Shown here one piece after another: positions 1 through 8,160 of a DNA stretch of 64,000 nt. Every line of letters begins with the position of its first letter. Within the stretch, counting starts at the first letter, position 1. The translations under genes and the position numbers were made by a program. Under the pieces are notes generated by a model. The model saw only the letters and a list, made by a program, of their open reading frames with translations, ran no database searches and was not told the origin of the DNA. Origin of the DNA: Armatimonas sp043757465 (GTDB lineage Bacteria > Armatimonadota > Armatimonadia > Armatimonadales > Armatimonadaceae); assembly GCF_043757465.1 (NCBI RefSeq), contig NZ_JAYVPL010000145.1, positions 1 to 64,000 of the forward strand. The letters are read 5' to 3'.

Positions 1-326
1 AGTTTGTGGCTTGGGCTTCGTCGTTTAGATGGTTTGGAAGAGGGCTGGCAAATGGCGATGTCAGCCCTGTCGGGAAAAGATATGGGACAAGATTAGGGTA
101 GAGTGGGGTAACCCCATTGGGCAGCTTGACCTTCACCGAAGCGCCACGCTCGATTAGAAGCGTCGCAACCTGGACGAGCGTTGGGGTTGGCTCCCCGATC
201 CAGGCAGCGGCGCACTTGCTCCAGATCACCCGCTTTGATGGCGGCGATCAGCGCGGCATCGAGCGGAGCAGGCAAGCGCTTACGCTTCCTGCGGCTCAGA
301 AGCCAGCCCAGTCCAAGCTCTCGCAT
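1..326 (-). pseudogene. broken ankyrin-repeat gene, runs off the left edge
   Basis: Starts with ATG at 326, one base past the hisF stop, so it is the downstream partner of hisF. The first frame gives a short basic N-terminus and then a clear ankyrin unit (DAALIAAIKAGDLEQV...LDRGANPN, about residues 24-50). That frame then turns into non-ankyrin sequence and stops near 93. The +1 frame takes over exactly there with the second half of an ankyrin unit (LVQVATLLIERGAS, then LPNGVTPL) and stays open to base 1. The missing piece between the two halves (the GxTPLxxA part of the repeat) suggests a small out-of-frame deletion around 185-195. Ankyrin repeats mediate protein-protein contacts; the partner is unknown. 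A sequencing error cannot be excluded. Confidence 0.5.
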
Positions 327-327
327 C

Positions 328-1095
328 TTAGATCTTCCGCACCGCCACGCCGCTCTCGGCAAGATAGTCTTTGAGCTGCCCGACGGTGTACTCGCCGTAG
401 TGCAGCATGGAGGCCAGAAGCACCGCGTCGGCGCGGCCCTCAGTGACGGCTTCGACTAAGTGCTGCGGCGTCCCCGCTCCCCCTGAGGCGATCACGGGAA
501 TGGGGACGAGATCAGAGATGGCGCGGGTGAGCGGAAGGTCGTAGCCGGTCTTCATGCCATCGGCGTCCATCGAGGTTAAGAGAATCTCGCCCGCGCCCAG
601 CGTGGCGACTTTCTCGGCCCACTCTAGCGCGTCTATCCCGGTGGGAGTGCGTCCGCCGTGCGAGTGCACCTCCCAGCCGGACTTCGTGTTGCCCGTTTTT
701 TTAGGGTCAATCGCCACAACAATGCACTGGCTCCCGAAGCGCTCGCTGGCCTCACGAATCAGCTCGGGATTGCGTAGCGCCGCCGAGTTGATCGAGACCT
801 TGTCGGCTCCTGTGGCAACCATGCGTCGGACATCGTCCACTGAAGTAATGCCGCCGCCCACGGTAAACGGGATAAAGACCTGCTCAGCCACTCGGCTGGC
901 GAGCTCGAAAATTAAGCTCCGCTTATCCGACGATGCCGTGATATCCAGAAAGACCAGCTCATCCGCGCCCTGCGCATCGTAGCGCGCCGCCAGCTCCACT
1001 GGATCGCCCGCATCGCGCAGGCCCAAAAAATTGACGCCTTTAACGACGCGGCCCTCTTTGATATCGAGACAGGGAATAATCCGGCGGGTAAGCAT
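328..1095 (-). CDS. hisF: imidazole glycerol phosphate synthase cyclase subunit HisF
   Basis: Cytosolic TIM-barrel subunit of the HisH-HisF complex. It uses ammonia from HisH to convert PRFAR to imidazole glycerol phosphate and AICAR in histidine biosynthesis. The 255-residue length is normal for the family. Visible signatures: the N-terminal IPCLDIKEGRVVKG with the first catalytic Asp, TVGGGI, the second catalytic Asp in AIDPKK, and the phosphate-binding strands LTSMDADG and IASGGAGT. The ATG at 1095 sits in a 37-bp gap before the divergent DUF3472 gene. No other his gene is in the window, so it is separated from hisH/hisA here. It is followed after one base by the broken ankyrin gene. Confidence 0.97.
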   Translation of the reverse strand: MLTRRIIPCLDIKEGRVVKGVNFLGLRDAGDPVELAARYDAQGADELVFLDITASSDKRSLIFELASRVAEQVFIPFTVGGGITSVDDVRRMVATGADKVSINSAALRNPELIREASERFGSQCIVVAIDPKKTGNTKSGWEVHSHGGRTPTGIDALEWAEKVATLGAGEILLTSMDADGMKTGYDLPLTRAISDLVPIPVIASGGAGTPQHLVEAVTEGRADAVLLASMLHYGEYTVGQLKDYLAESGVAVRKI

Positions 1096-1132
1096 GACTT
1101 TTATTCTATCGCGGCGAATAACCTAAGACAGT

Positions 1133-2260
1133 ATGAAACAAGAGTCAACACTACGTATCCCGGCTTTCACGGCTTACGAGGAAAATGGGGTGATGGTCTG
1201 GTACGGCGAGCTAAAGCAAGCTGGGGCACTTAGCTTTTCTCTGGAAGGCAAGGGCGGCGATCTTTTTATCGAGAAAGTAACCAAAGACGGCATCCGTGAG
1301 CCGGGCTTCGAGAGCTTTACCAAGACAGCACGCTGCTTTGTGGGTGGCAAGGATAGGATCTCTGTCACACCGGGCTACTGGCGCTTCGCTCTGAAATCCC
1401 CCGGAAAAGCCGAGGCACTCTTGCTCTCCGGCTCAGTTATTAAAGAGGCGCATTTTAATCTGAAAGAGCGTAAGAACGCCGCTTCGGTGCACTTGAGCTA
1501 TGCGCTGGACAAAGAGGTCAAGGCGGAGTGGTTCTACAACGAAGTGACGGTGCGAACCGAGCCGCTCTACTCCTACTACATGGCCTGTGGCTTTGCGCGC
1601 GGGTACTTTGGGATTCAAGTGAACAGCCCCACGGAGCGCCGCATTATCTTCTCGATCTGGGACAGTGGCAACGAGGGCGTGGATCGCAGCAAAGTGGCCG
1701 ATGAAGACCAGGTGAAGCTCCTGGCAAAAGGCGACGGTGTGATCGCGAGCGGCTTTGGCAACGAGGGCACGGGCGGGCACAGCCACGTGGTCTATCCCTG
1801 GAAGAAGGACACGACCTATAAGTTTCTCGTCCACGCCGAGCCCGTACAAATAGGAAAAGGCAGGCAGACCGTCTACTCCGGCTACTTCTGGTTCCCGGAG
1901 AAGCGTGCCTGGGGCCTCATCGCCCGCTTCCGTGCGCCCAAAGACGGCAACTACCTCAGCGGGCTCTACTCGTTCAATGAGAACTTCGGCGGTGACAATG
2001 GGCAGCTTCTACGCCTGGCGGAGTTTGGCCCTACCTGGGTTCGTAATAGTGATAATAAATGGCAAGAACTAAAAACAGCAAGCTTTAGTTGCGATGCCAC
2101 CGGGCGTGCCAAAGACCGACTGGACTTTGCGGCGGGGGTGGCCAAGAGCGGGCGCTGGTATCTATCCAACGGTGGCTTTGTGAAGAACGGGATTGCCTAC
2201 AAAGACCCACTGCCTCCACGCAAGGTCCACGGGAAGCCCCCCGAGCTGCTCCCGAAGTAG
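1133..2260 (+). CDS. DUF3472 family protein with N-terminal DUF5077-like domain
   Basis: 375 residues. The first 120 or so resemble a DUF5077 beta-sandwich. Residues ~150-330 carry the DUF3472 pattern: YYMACGFARGYFGIQVNS, RIIFSIWDSG, and a GTGGHSH stretch followed by W and Y residues. The family is widespread in Bacteroidota, Planctomycetota and Armatimonadota and is usually secreted, but its activity is unknown; the jelly-roll-like fold suggests glycan contact (inference). No signal peptide is visible at this start, which is odd for the family. It is divergent from hisF and probably monocistronic. Confidence 0.8.
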   Translation: MKQESTLRIPAFTAYEENGVMVWYGELKQAGALSFSLEGKGGDLFIEKVTKDGIREPGFESFTKTARCFVGGKDRISVTPGYWRFALKSPGKAEALLLSGSVIKEAHFNLKERKNAASVHLSYALDKEVKAEWFYNEVTVRTEPLYSYYMACGFARGYFGIQVNSPTERRIIFSIWDSGNEGVDRSKVADEDQVKLLAKGDGVIASGFGNEGTGGHSHVVYPWKKDTTYKFLVHAEPVQIGKGRQTVYSGYFWFPEKRAWGLIARFRAPKDGNYLSGLYSFNENFGGDNGQLLRLAEFGPTWVRNSDNKWQELKTASFSCDATGRAKDRLDFAAGVAKSGRWYLSNGGFVKNGIAYKDPLPPRKVHGKPPELLPK

Positions 2261-2262
2261 GA

Positions 2263-2442
2263 TTAGCCGCGCAGCATACGCCGTGTGCAAGACAAGCAAA
2301 GCCCCCCGAGCACCAGTGCCCCTAGGCTCTCAGCACCGGTACGCTTGGCTCCCACCAGTGCACAAAACGCTCCCAGCAGCCCGATAGTGGAGAGCGCCAT
2401 CAGTGCCGCCACAAATTTGTCTTTGGTATTAAGATAACTCAC
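2263..2442 (-). CDS. putative small two-helix membrane protein (59 aa)
   Basis: A GTG-started frame on the minus strand, in an otherwise gene-free gap. The translation starts MSYLNTKDKFVAAL, continues with a hydrophobic stretch (MALSTIGLLGAFCALVG), a short AKRTGAES turn, a second hydrophobic stretch (LGALVLGGLCL) and a basic tail (TRRMLRG). The positive-in charge pattern is that of a small inner-membrane hairpin. No family is recognised and the ribosome-binding site is weak, so expression is uncertain. It ends 2 bp from the DUF3472 stop, convergently. Confidence 0.4.
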   Translation of the reverse strand: MSYLNTKDKFVAALMALSTIGLLGAFCALVGAKRTGAESLGALVLGGLCLSCTRRMLRG

Positions 2443-2493
2443 TGTGGAGTTAGCCTAATGCAAGATTCGTAGCATTCGCACTATGCAGGCAGT

Positions 2494-2512
2494 AAAAACC
2501 GTATTTTTACGG
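2494..2512 (-). terminator. intrinsic terminator after the PhoPQ-type gene
   Basis: Read on the minus strand, a 5-bp stem CCGTA/TACGG with a four-base loop is followed at once by TTTTT, 9 bp past the stop of the gene ending at 2521. The stem is short but the layout is canonical. Confidence 0.55.
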
Positions 2513-2520
2513 ATAATGTT

Positions 2521-3804
2521 TCATTTGCCGAGAATCTGCATCTGGGTTGCCAGGGTGAAGGGCTTGCCAGGCTCTAGCTCGTAAGTCAGCTCGCCGTAGG
2601 TGGCGGCAAAACCAGTTTCGGGGGCTTCATAGCGTCCCTGCGCGGTCTTGCCGGAGGCCGCGATCTCCTCCGATATCCACTTGGAGTCGCGGAAGTCTGT
2701 GGTAGCGGCAGTGCAGTGAAAGAGACGCGCGGAGACGAGGGGGACATCGCTCTCGATCCGTAGCTCGGCGCTCCGTTTTGTGGCAGTCCACTTCCATGTC
2801 GGTGTCGGCCACTTTTTTGCCTGTGCCAGTGTGCGGGAAAAGGCGGCCAGGGTGGTGAGGAGCCGCCCGCGGTCCTCCAGCCCATGGCCAGAGTTGGGCA
2901 TGTAGAGCACCCACTTCGCGCCCTTGAGATCATCCCAGTAGAGATTCAGCGCGTCCTGTGACCAGTAGCGGTCGTTGGTGCCCAAGAGGATCAGCTTGGG
3001 GAGCGTGAGCTGATCGCGGTAAGAAATCGGGTCCTCTAGCCGCATCAGTTCTTTGCCACGCGGTGCGAGCAATAACTTATCAAAGCCGACGGCGGTGTAG
3101 TCAGCCACTTGCTCACTGGGCTTGCCGTACATCTCTAGCTGATGAGGAATCTGCTTTTCGACATTGAGAACATCAATGACCATGGGTGCGATCCCGACCA
3201 CGCGCGTATCACCGCTTGCCCCGACCAGCCAGGTCGTCCAGCCGCGCTTGCTCGCGCCGGTGATCAGAAAGCGCTTCAGCTCGGGCTTGAACGCTTGGAG
3301 CGCGTCCATGGCCTTGATCACCGCCTTTGCCATCGGGAAGTGCAGCGGCCAGGTGTCGTCGCCTGTTTCTAGGAATTTTTGCCAGGTATAGACAATTAAT
3401 GCATCCTCTTTGAGCCCACCATAGAGAGGCTGTTTAGGAATATGGTAGAGAATGGCAAATGCACTCTGGGCGCTTTTTGCGGCGAACATTCCGATCAGCT
3501 CCTCCTCGGAGCTGCCCCCGCCTCCCGTGTTGAGCAAGGTGCAGAAGTCAGCGGCGAGCACTTTTTCAGGCACAAAGAGCTGCAAACGGTGTTCCCAGAG
3601 ATATTCGTGCCAGGTCTGCGAGACCAGCCAGAGGTCGTAGATCATCCCTCCGGCGATCTTTTTTTCGCTGCGTTTTTCCCACTTGTAGGCAGGTTCCGGG
3701 CGCGCAATGTAACCGCGCAGGCCCCCTTCGGCGTGGGCAGTGGCGGGAAGGGAGCCCGCGAGCGCTGCTCCGGTAAAAGTTGAAAGAAAACGTCGTCGGT
3801 TCAT
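2521..3804 (-). CDS. PhoPQ-activated pathogenicity-related (PqaA-type) secreted protein
   Basis: 427 residues from the ATG at 3804. This start is preferred over an upstream in-frame one because it begins a twin-arginine-like signal peptide (MNRRRFLSTFTGAALAGS...AHA). The mature part is an alpha/beta-hydrolase-like PhoPQ-activated protein (PF10142): LWLVSQTWHEYLWEHRL, then TGASKRGWTTWLVGA with the nucleophile-elbow Ser, a late Asp in LGTNDRYWS and a His in MPNSGHGLED. These give a plausible catalytic triad, although the substrate of the family is not known. It is probably exported by Tat in a folded state. It is divergent from zwf with a 28-bp gap, so the two promoters must overlap. Confidence 0.85.
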   Translation of the reverse strand: MNRRRFLSTFTGAALAGSLPATAHAEGGLRGYIARPEPAYKWEKRSEKKIAGGMIYDLWLVSQTWHEYLWEHRLQLFVPEKVLAADFCTLLNTGGGGSSEEELIGMFAAKSAQSAFAILYHIPKQPLYGGLKEDALIVYTWQKFLETGDDTWPLHFPMAKAVIKAMDALQAFKPELKRFLITGASKRGWTTWLVGASGDTRVVGIAPMVIDVLNVEKQIPHQLEMYGKPSEQVADYTAVGFDKLLLAPRGKELMRLEDPISYRDQLTLPKLILLGTNDRYWSQDALNLYWDDLKGAKWVLYMPNSGHGLEDRGRLLTTLAAFSRTLAQAKKWPTPTWKWTATKRSAELRIESDVPLVSARLFHCTAATTDFRDSKWISEEIAASGKTAQGRYEAPETGFAATYGELTYELEPGKPFTLATQMQILGK

Positions 3805-3832
3805 AGCTGTACATGATACCCTGAGAATCAGA

Positions 3833-5293
3833 ATGAACGATCTCGATCCCTGTGTTTTTGTTCTCTTTGGTGCGACCGGCGATCTTACGCGCCGCAAGCT
3901 CACTCCCGCTCTCTACGCGCTTCACCGTGAGGGACTGCTTCCCGAGGACTTTGTGATCCTGGCCTATGCCCGCCGCGACAAAGACGACACTCTTTTTCGT
4001 GCGGATCTCAAGGCCTCCATGGCGGAGTTCGCACCGAAAGTTTCCCTGGATAAGTGGGACTCGTTTGAGCAGCGCTGTTTCTATGTCCGTGGTGAGTTCG
4101 ACTCCTCCGAGGGCTTTGCCGCACTACGGGCGAAGCTGGAGACAGTGGACACGGAGCGCAATGCCCACCATAACTGGCTCTTTTATCTCGCCATTCCACC
4201 GGAGCAGTACGAGGGAGTGGTAGAACATCTAGGTCAGGCAGGGCTCTCGCGCCGTGGGATGACGAACCACGGCTGGGCGCGGGTGATCGTCGAGAAGCCT
4301 TTTGGCTACGACTTAGAGACCAGTCGGCATCTCAACGAGGCGCTACTAGGGTACTTCACCGAGGATCAGGTCTACCGCATTGATCACTATCTGGGTAAAG
4401 AAACGGTTCAGAATATTCTGTTCTTCCGGTTCGCCAATGAGATCTTTGAGCCGCTCTGGAACCATAAGTACGTGGACCACGTGCAGATCACGGTTTCCGA
4501 GACAATTGGAGTAGAGGGGCGCGGCAACTTCTTCGATGCCACAGGGATGACCCGTGATGTACTGCAGAACCATGCGCTGCAGATTCTCTCGCTTGTGGCC
4601 ATGGAGCCGCCCGTGCGCCTGGATGCCAACGCCGTTCGGGACGAAAAAGTCAAGGCGATCCGAGGAATTCGGCCCATCTCCCACGAGGATGTTCACCGGC
4701 TGACCGTGCGTGGCCAGTACGATAGCTACCGCCATGAGGAGGGTGTTCCGCCTGGCTCCGATACCGAGACCTACGTGGCGATGAAGCTCCACATGGACAA
4801 CTGGCGCTGGGCGGGAACTCCGTTCTACGTGCGCTGTGCCAAGGCGATGCCCAAGCGTACTACGGAAGTGGCTGTTCAGTTCCGGGCGATCCCGCAGGTG
4901 CTATTTGCAAAAACTAATCGTGATGAAGTGCATCCCAATGTTCTGGTGTTGCGCATCCAGCCCGATGAGGGAATCTTTCTTCAGATGGGGGCCAAGCAGC
5001 CCGGGCCGAACATGACTCTACGCCCTGTGAAACTCGGCTTTCTCTACCGCGACGAGTTCAAGGACATGCCCATTGCCGATGCCTACGAGCGGCTGATTCT
5101 GGACACGATCCGGGGCGATGCGAGCCTCTTTGCTCGTGGGGATGAGGTCGAGGCGGCGTGGAAGCTCCTGACGCCCGTGATGGACGCATGGAAAGAGCGC
5201 CCGCACGATATCCAGCCGTACTTCACCGGAACCTGGGGACCAGAGAAGGCCAGCACGCTGCTCGATCCCGGCCAGAGCTGGAGAACCCCGTAA
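3833..5293 (+). CDS. zwf: glucose-6-phosphate 1-dehydrogenase
   Basis: 486 residues; NADP-dependent first step of the oxidative pentose phosphate pathway in the cytosol. The N-terminal nucleotide-binding motif FGATGDLTRRKL and the active-site signature RIDHYLGKETVQN are intact, as is VEKPFG. The ATG at 3833 is chosen because the Rossmann strand begins right after it; the upstream in-frame extension is basic and overlaps the divergent gene. The normal partners pgl, gnd and opcA are not adjacent. Instead plsY follows within 10 bp. Confidence 0.97.
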   Translation: MNDLDPCVFVLFGATGDLTRRKLTPALYALHREGLLPEDFVILAYARRDKDDTLFRADLKASMAEFAPKVSLDKWDSFEQRCFYVRGEFDSSEGFAALRAKLETVDTERNAHHNWLFYLAIPPEQYEGVVEHLGQAGLSRRGMTNHGWARVIVEKPFGYDLETSRHLNEALLGYFTEDQVYRIDHYLGKETVQNILFFRFANEIFEPLWNHKYVDHVQITVSETIGVEGRGNFFDATGMTRDVLQNHALQILSLVAMEPPVRLDANAVRDEKVKAIRGIRPISHEDVHRLTVRGQYDSYRHEEGVPPGSDTETYVAMKLHMDNWRWAGTPFYVRCAKAMPKRTTEVAVQFRAIPQVLFAKTNRDEVHPNVLVLRIQPDEGIFLQMGAKQPGPNMTLRPVKLGFLYRDEFKDMPIADAYERLILDTIRGDASLFARGDEVEAAWKLLTPVMDAWKERPHDIQPYFTGTWGPEKASTLLDPGQSWRTP

Positions 5294-5302
5294 TTGCCTC
5301 CG

Positions 5303-5899
5303 ATGCGCCCCGAGCTGGTCTGTCTTCTTGCGTTTCTGGTGGGCGCCATTCCCTTTGGGCTGGTGATCGGTAAGCTCAAGGGAATTGACCTGCGCGAGAA
5401 AGGCTCCGGCAATATTGGGGCGACCAATGCGATGCGCCAGCTCGGCAAGCCCTTGGGGGCACTGGTCTTTGTTCTGGACGCGCTCAAGGGGGGGCTGCCA
5501 GTCTTTTTAGCCCACCAGCTGGCACTGAGCCCGGAGTGGGTTGTCGGGGCGGGGTTCGCGGCAGTCTTCGGGCATATTTACTCGCCGTTTGTGCGTTTCA
5601 GGGGCGGAAAAGGTGTCGCTACGGCACTTGGCGTGCTGCTCGGCCTGGACTGGCGAGTCGGGCTGAGCGCCTTTGGGGTCTTTATCGTGGTTGTGGCGGT
5701 TACCGACTATATCTCCGTGGGCTCGATTGCCGCCGCGGTGGCCCAGGCGAGCCTCTTCTGGGTCTTCGGCGACCCGCGGGCCCTAAAGCTCTTTGGGGCC
5801 GTCGTTGGGCTCTTTGTGATTGTCCGCCACCGCAGCAATATTCAGCGCTTGCTCAAAGGCGAGGAGAGCCACTTTCGCAAGAAGCCTTCCTCGCCCTAA
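5303..5899 (+). CDS. plsY: acyl-phosphate:glycerol-3-phosphate acyltransferase PlsY
   Basis: 198 residues from the ATG at 5303 (an in-frame TTG at 5294 would add three residues). Integral inner-membrane enzyme that transfers an acyl group from acyl-phosphate to glycerol-3-phosphate, the first step of phospholipid synthesis. Family motifs are present: GSGNIGATNAMR, the FRGGKGVAT loop and the HRSNIQRLL C-terminal loop, among about five hydrophobic helices. It lies 9 bp after zwf, so likely co-transcribed. It converges on the THUMP methyltransferase with a 13-bp gap and no obvious terminator. Confidence 0.95.
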   Translation: MRPELVCLLAFLVGAIPFGLVIGKLKGIDLREKGSGNIGATNAMRQLGKPLGALVFVLDALKGGLPVFLAHQLALSPEWVVGAGFAAVFGHIYSPFVRFRGGKGVATALGVLLGLDWRVGLSAFGVFIVVVAVTDYISVGSIAAAVAQASLFWVFGDPRALKLFGAVVGLFVIVRHRSNIQRLLKGEESHFRKKPSSP

Positions 5900-5912
5900 G
5901 CGTCTCTCCTCG

Positions 5913-7124
5913 CTACGCTTTTCGCGCACCTTTCTTCGGAGCAAGCCGCTCTAGAACATAGAGCCTCGGGTGCATGCCACCTAGCGCGAGGGGAATCACG
6001 CGCTCGATCTTCCACTGCGGTCCCAGAGTCTCCTCAAACAGGCGAATCTCGTGCGTCAGAAAGACTCCAGTCCCGCCCGGCCTGAGCAGACGTGCCGCCT
6101 CGGTGAGGAGCGCGGGATAGAGCTTGACGTTGTCTTTGTGCGAGCCGATGCGCTGCCCGAACGGCAAATCTGCGGCAATCGCATCCGCCCAGCCATCGTC
6201 CAGAGGCACTGCGGTCGCGTCCCAGTCTTTCAGCTCGACTCCGTTGGCCGCTGCCGCTGTCCGAGCCGCCTTGCTCGTGTCGCAGCCGAGTGCGGTTTTT
6301 TGCTCACGCTCAATGAGGATTGTCCCAGAGCCCGCGCAGAGATTCAGAAAGTGCTCGGACTCGCCGGCAAGCTTGGCCATTGCATAGCCCACACAGGCAT
6401 TGACGGCCCCGGGATAGTTTGACACGCGCCAGGCTCTGGTGGAGAGAGGGCGTGGCGAGAGGCTCACTAAGCTCTCCCAGACCGTGTAGAACTCATCCAC
6501 CTCAGGGGCATCGTCACGCGAGCGACGGCGCGGTGGTTTCTCCACTTTCTTCTGTAGAGGCCGTAGCCGCACTAGCAGGGTCTGAGTTTCCTCGCCCGTG
6601 TTGTCTACCGTCAGGTTCAGCGCTTTTGCCAGCTCGCTCGCCAGCCGGGCCATCACCTCGGTGGCGCGTCCTGCCGCCGCCAGCCGCAGCGACGTGAAGC
6701 TACCCTCGGGGTGAAGCGCGATTGCTGCCCGACAGTCGCTGAGAATTGCGGAGAAGTACTGATGCCCAAGCAGCCCCGTGGGGCGCGGCACAGGATGCAT
6801 ACGCCAGCGGAAGACCGCCACGGCCAGGCGTAAGGCGAGTAGACGCTCCGCCTTACCACTGAACGCTAGGCGTAGCACCCCCGGCTCATCTCTCTCTTTT
6901 TTGGGCGGCGAGGGAAAGCGCTCCCGAACCTCGGCGGAAGCAAGCTGCTCCAGCCCGGGCACGGTCTCGATAATATACTCAGCGGTTGGTTCCGGTTTCT
7001 TAACCGAGACGGGTTCGGGCTTTGATCCTGGCTTGCCCTTGCCACCTTTTACCGCTTTCATAGGAGGCTTTGGGGTGGCTCGTGGCGCACTTCGTTTCCC
7101 TGGCTTACTTGGTTCTGATCGCAT
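5913..7124 (-). CDS. THUMP-domain class I RNA (guanine-N2) methyltransferase
   Basis: 403 residues. A Lys/Pro-rich N-terminal tail (~1-48) leads into a THUMP/ferredoxin-like part beginning EYIIETVPGLEQLA. The catalytic UPF0020 domain starts near residue 240. It shows the SAM motif LNLCAGSGTILIE and a DLPFGQRIG motif, the NPPY/F-type catalytic loop in which the usual Asn is Asp, as in Trm14/TrmN-like enzymes. Likely substrate is tRNA or 23S rRNA guanine (inference). The start codon lies 1 bp beyond the stop of the DNA methyltransferase, so the two are translationally coupled. Confidence 0.85.
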   Translation of the reverse strand: MRSEPSKPGKRSAPRATPKPPMKAVKGGKGKPGSKPEPVSVKKPEPTAEYIIETVPGLEQLASAEVRERFPSPPKKERDEPGVLRLAFSGKAERLLALRLAVAVFRWRMHPVPRPTGLLGHQYFSAILSDCRAAIALHPEGSFTSLRLAAAGRATEVMARLASELAKALNLTVDNTGEETQTLLVRLRPLQKKVEKPPRRRSRDDAPEVDEFYTVWESLVSLSPRPLSTRAWRVSNYPGAVNACVGYAMAKLAGESEHFLNLCAGSGTILIEREQKTALGCDTSKAARTAAAANGVELKDWDATAVPLDDGWADAIAADLPFGQRIGSHKDNVKLYPALLTEAARLLRPGGTGVFLTHEIRLFEETLGPQWKIERVIPLALGGMHPRLYVLERLAPKKGARKA

Positions 7125-7125
7125 T

Positions 7126-8151
7126 TTATACCGCCAAATCTAGCGGAAGGTCCGCAATGTCTTTTAGTCGTTTACCACTCACCGTAATCTCCAATAGCTC
7201 GCCATCTTTCCCGGCCGTTAGTGCTGCATAGATAGCTTCTCCCACTGCCTGTGCAACAGGAGGGGGAAACGCATTACCCACTTGGCGATAGGCATGGGTT
7301 TTAACACCGACAAAACGCCAGTCCACAGGGAAGCCTTGGAGCCGCGCGACCATCTCGACGGTGAGACGCGGCATTCCACAGAATTCAGGCGGGGGGGGGG
7401 CATTCGCCAGCACATGAGCATCTACCCCAAGCTCCGCCCATGCTTTTTTAGCACGGGTCGGTCCCAGATCCGGCCCTCCGTGTTTTTTAGAGCCTCCCAC
7501 AACAGTGGGACCAATAGCATTGGCTTTGTTGCGCCAAGCAGTAGCACCTAACCAGCCCCCCGTAGCCATGAGCTCGTAAAGTGCTTCACCGACGGTTGGT
7601 GCGGGTGTGAAGTAGTCGGGTGTCGGCCAGATAAAGCTACTTGCCCATGGTTGCCGAATTGCCACGAGAACCGAACGAGGGCGAAGCTGAGGGACACCAT
7701 AATCCGAAGAATTGAGCAAGCGCCAGTGAACCACGTAGCCCAGTTCCGTCAGGTGCTGACGGATTTTCTGCCGGTACTCGTCAAAGACACGATCTAGCAT
7801 CCCCCGAACATTTTCGAGCATCACAGCACGTGGCTGACACTCGGCAACAAGGCGCAGAGCCTCGGGGAAAAGATCGCGCTCATCCGCACTACCAAGCTGT
7901 TTTCCCGCACGCGAAAAGGGGGGACACGGAACGCCACCCGCAAAGAGGTCAACTTGCCCTCGGAAAGCGCAGAGCGAACTCTCTGCAACATCCCCCTCGA
8001 TCACCTGCCAGTTGGGGCGATTCGCTCGGAGTGTCTGACAGGCGTGTTTATCCAGCTCGTAGAGGGCAAGGTGGTTAAACCCAGCACGCTCCAGACCAAG
8101 AGCTTGCCCACCTGCTCCGGCGCAAATCTCGATACTGGTTAGCTCTGCCAT
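7126..8151 (-). CDS. DNA cytosine-5 methyltransferase with C10 tract
   Basis: 341 residues with the full C5-methylase motif order: motif I EICAGAGGQALGLE, motif IV GGVPCPPFSRAG (catalytic Cys), motif VI ENVRG, motif VIII PQLRPR, then a short target-recognition region, motif IX LTVEMVARLQGFP and motif X RQVGNAFPPPVAQ. No restriction endonuclease or specificity gene is next to it, so it looks like an orphan methylase, or a house-keeping/regulatory one. It sits between argH (9 bp upstream) and a THUMP methyltransferase (1 bp downstream), as if inserted in an operon. A run of ten C on the coding strand (7391-7400) lies just before motif IX and could switch the gene on and off. Confidence 0.93.
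   Translation of the reverse strand: MAELTSIEICAGAGGQALGLERAGFNHLALYELDKHACQTLRANRPNWQVIEGDVAESSLCAFRGQVDLFAGGVPCPPFSRAGKQLGSADERDLFPEALRLVAECQPRAVMLENVRGMLDRVFDEYRQKIRQHLTELGYVVHWRLLNSSDYGVPQLRPRSVLVAIRQPWASSFIWPTPDYFTPAPTVGEALYELMATGGWLGATAWRNKANAIGPTVVGGSKKHGGPDLGPTRAKKAWAELGVDAHVLANAPPPPEFCGMPRLTVEMVARLQGFPVDWRFVGVKTHAYRQVGNAFPPPVAQAVGEAIYAALTAGKDGELLEITVSGKRLKDIADLPLDLAV
7391..7400 (-). repeat. C10 homopolymer inside the DNA methyltransferase
   Basis: Ten uninterrupted C on the coding strand encode part of a PPPP stretch between the target-recognition region and motif IX. Mononucleotide runs of this length are classic slipped-strand sites in phase-variable methylases. Confidence 0.85.
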
Positions 8152-8160
8152 AGCCCCATT

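Noticed and set aside
2089..2387. Short plus-strand frames after the DUF3472 gene
   Set aside because: They overlap the DUF3472 3' end in other frames and have no start signals; the minus-strand 59-residue frame is the better candidate.
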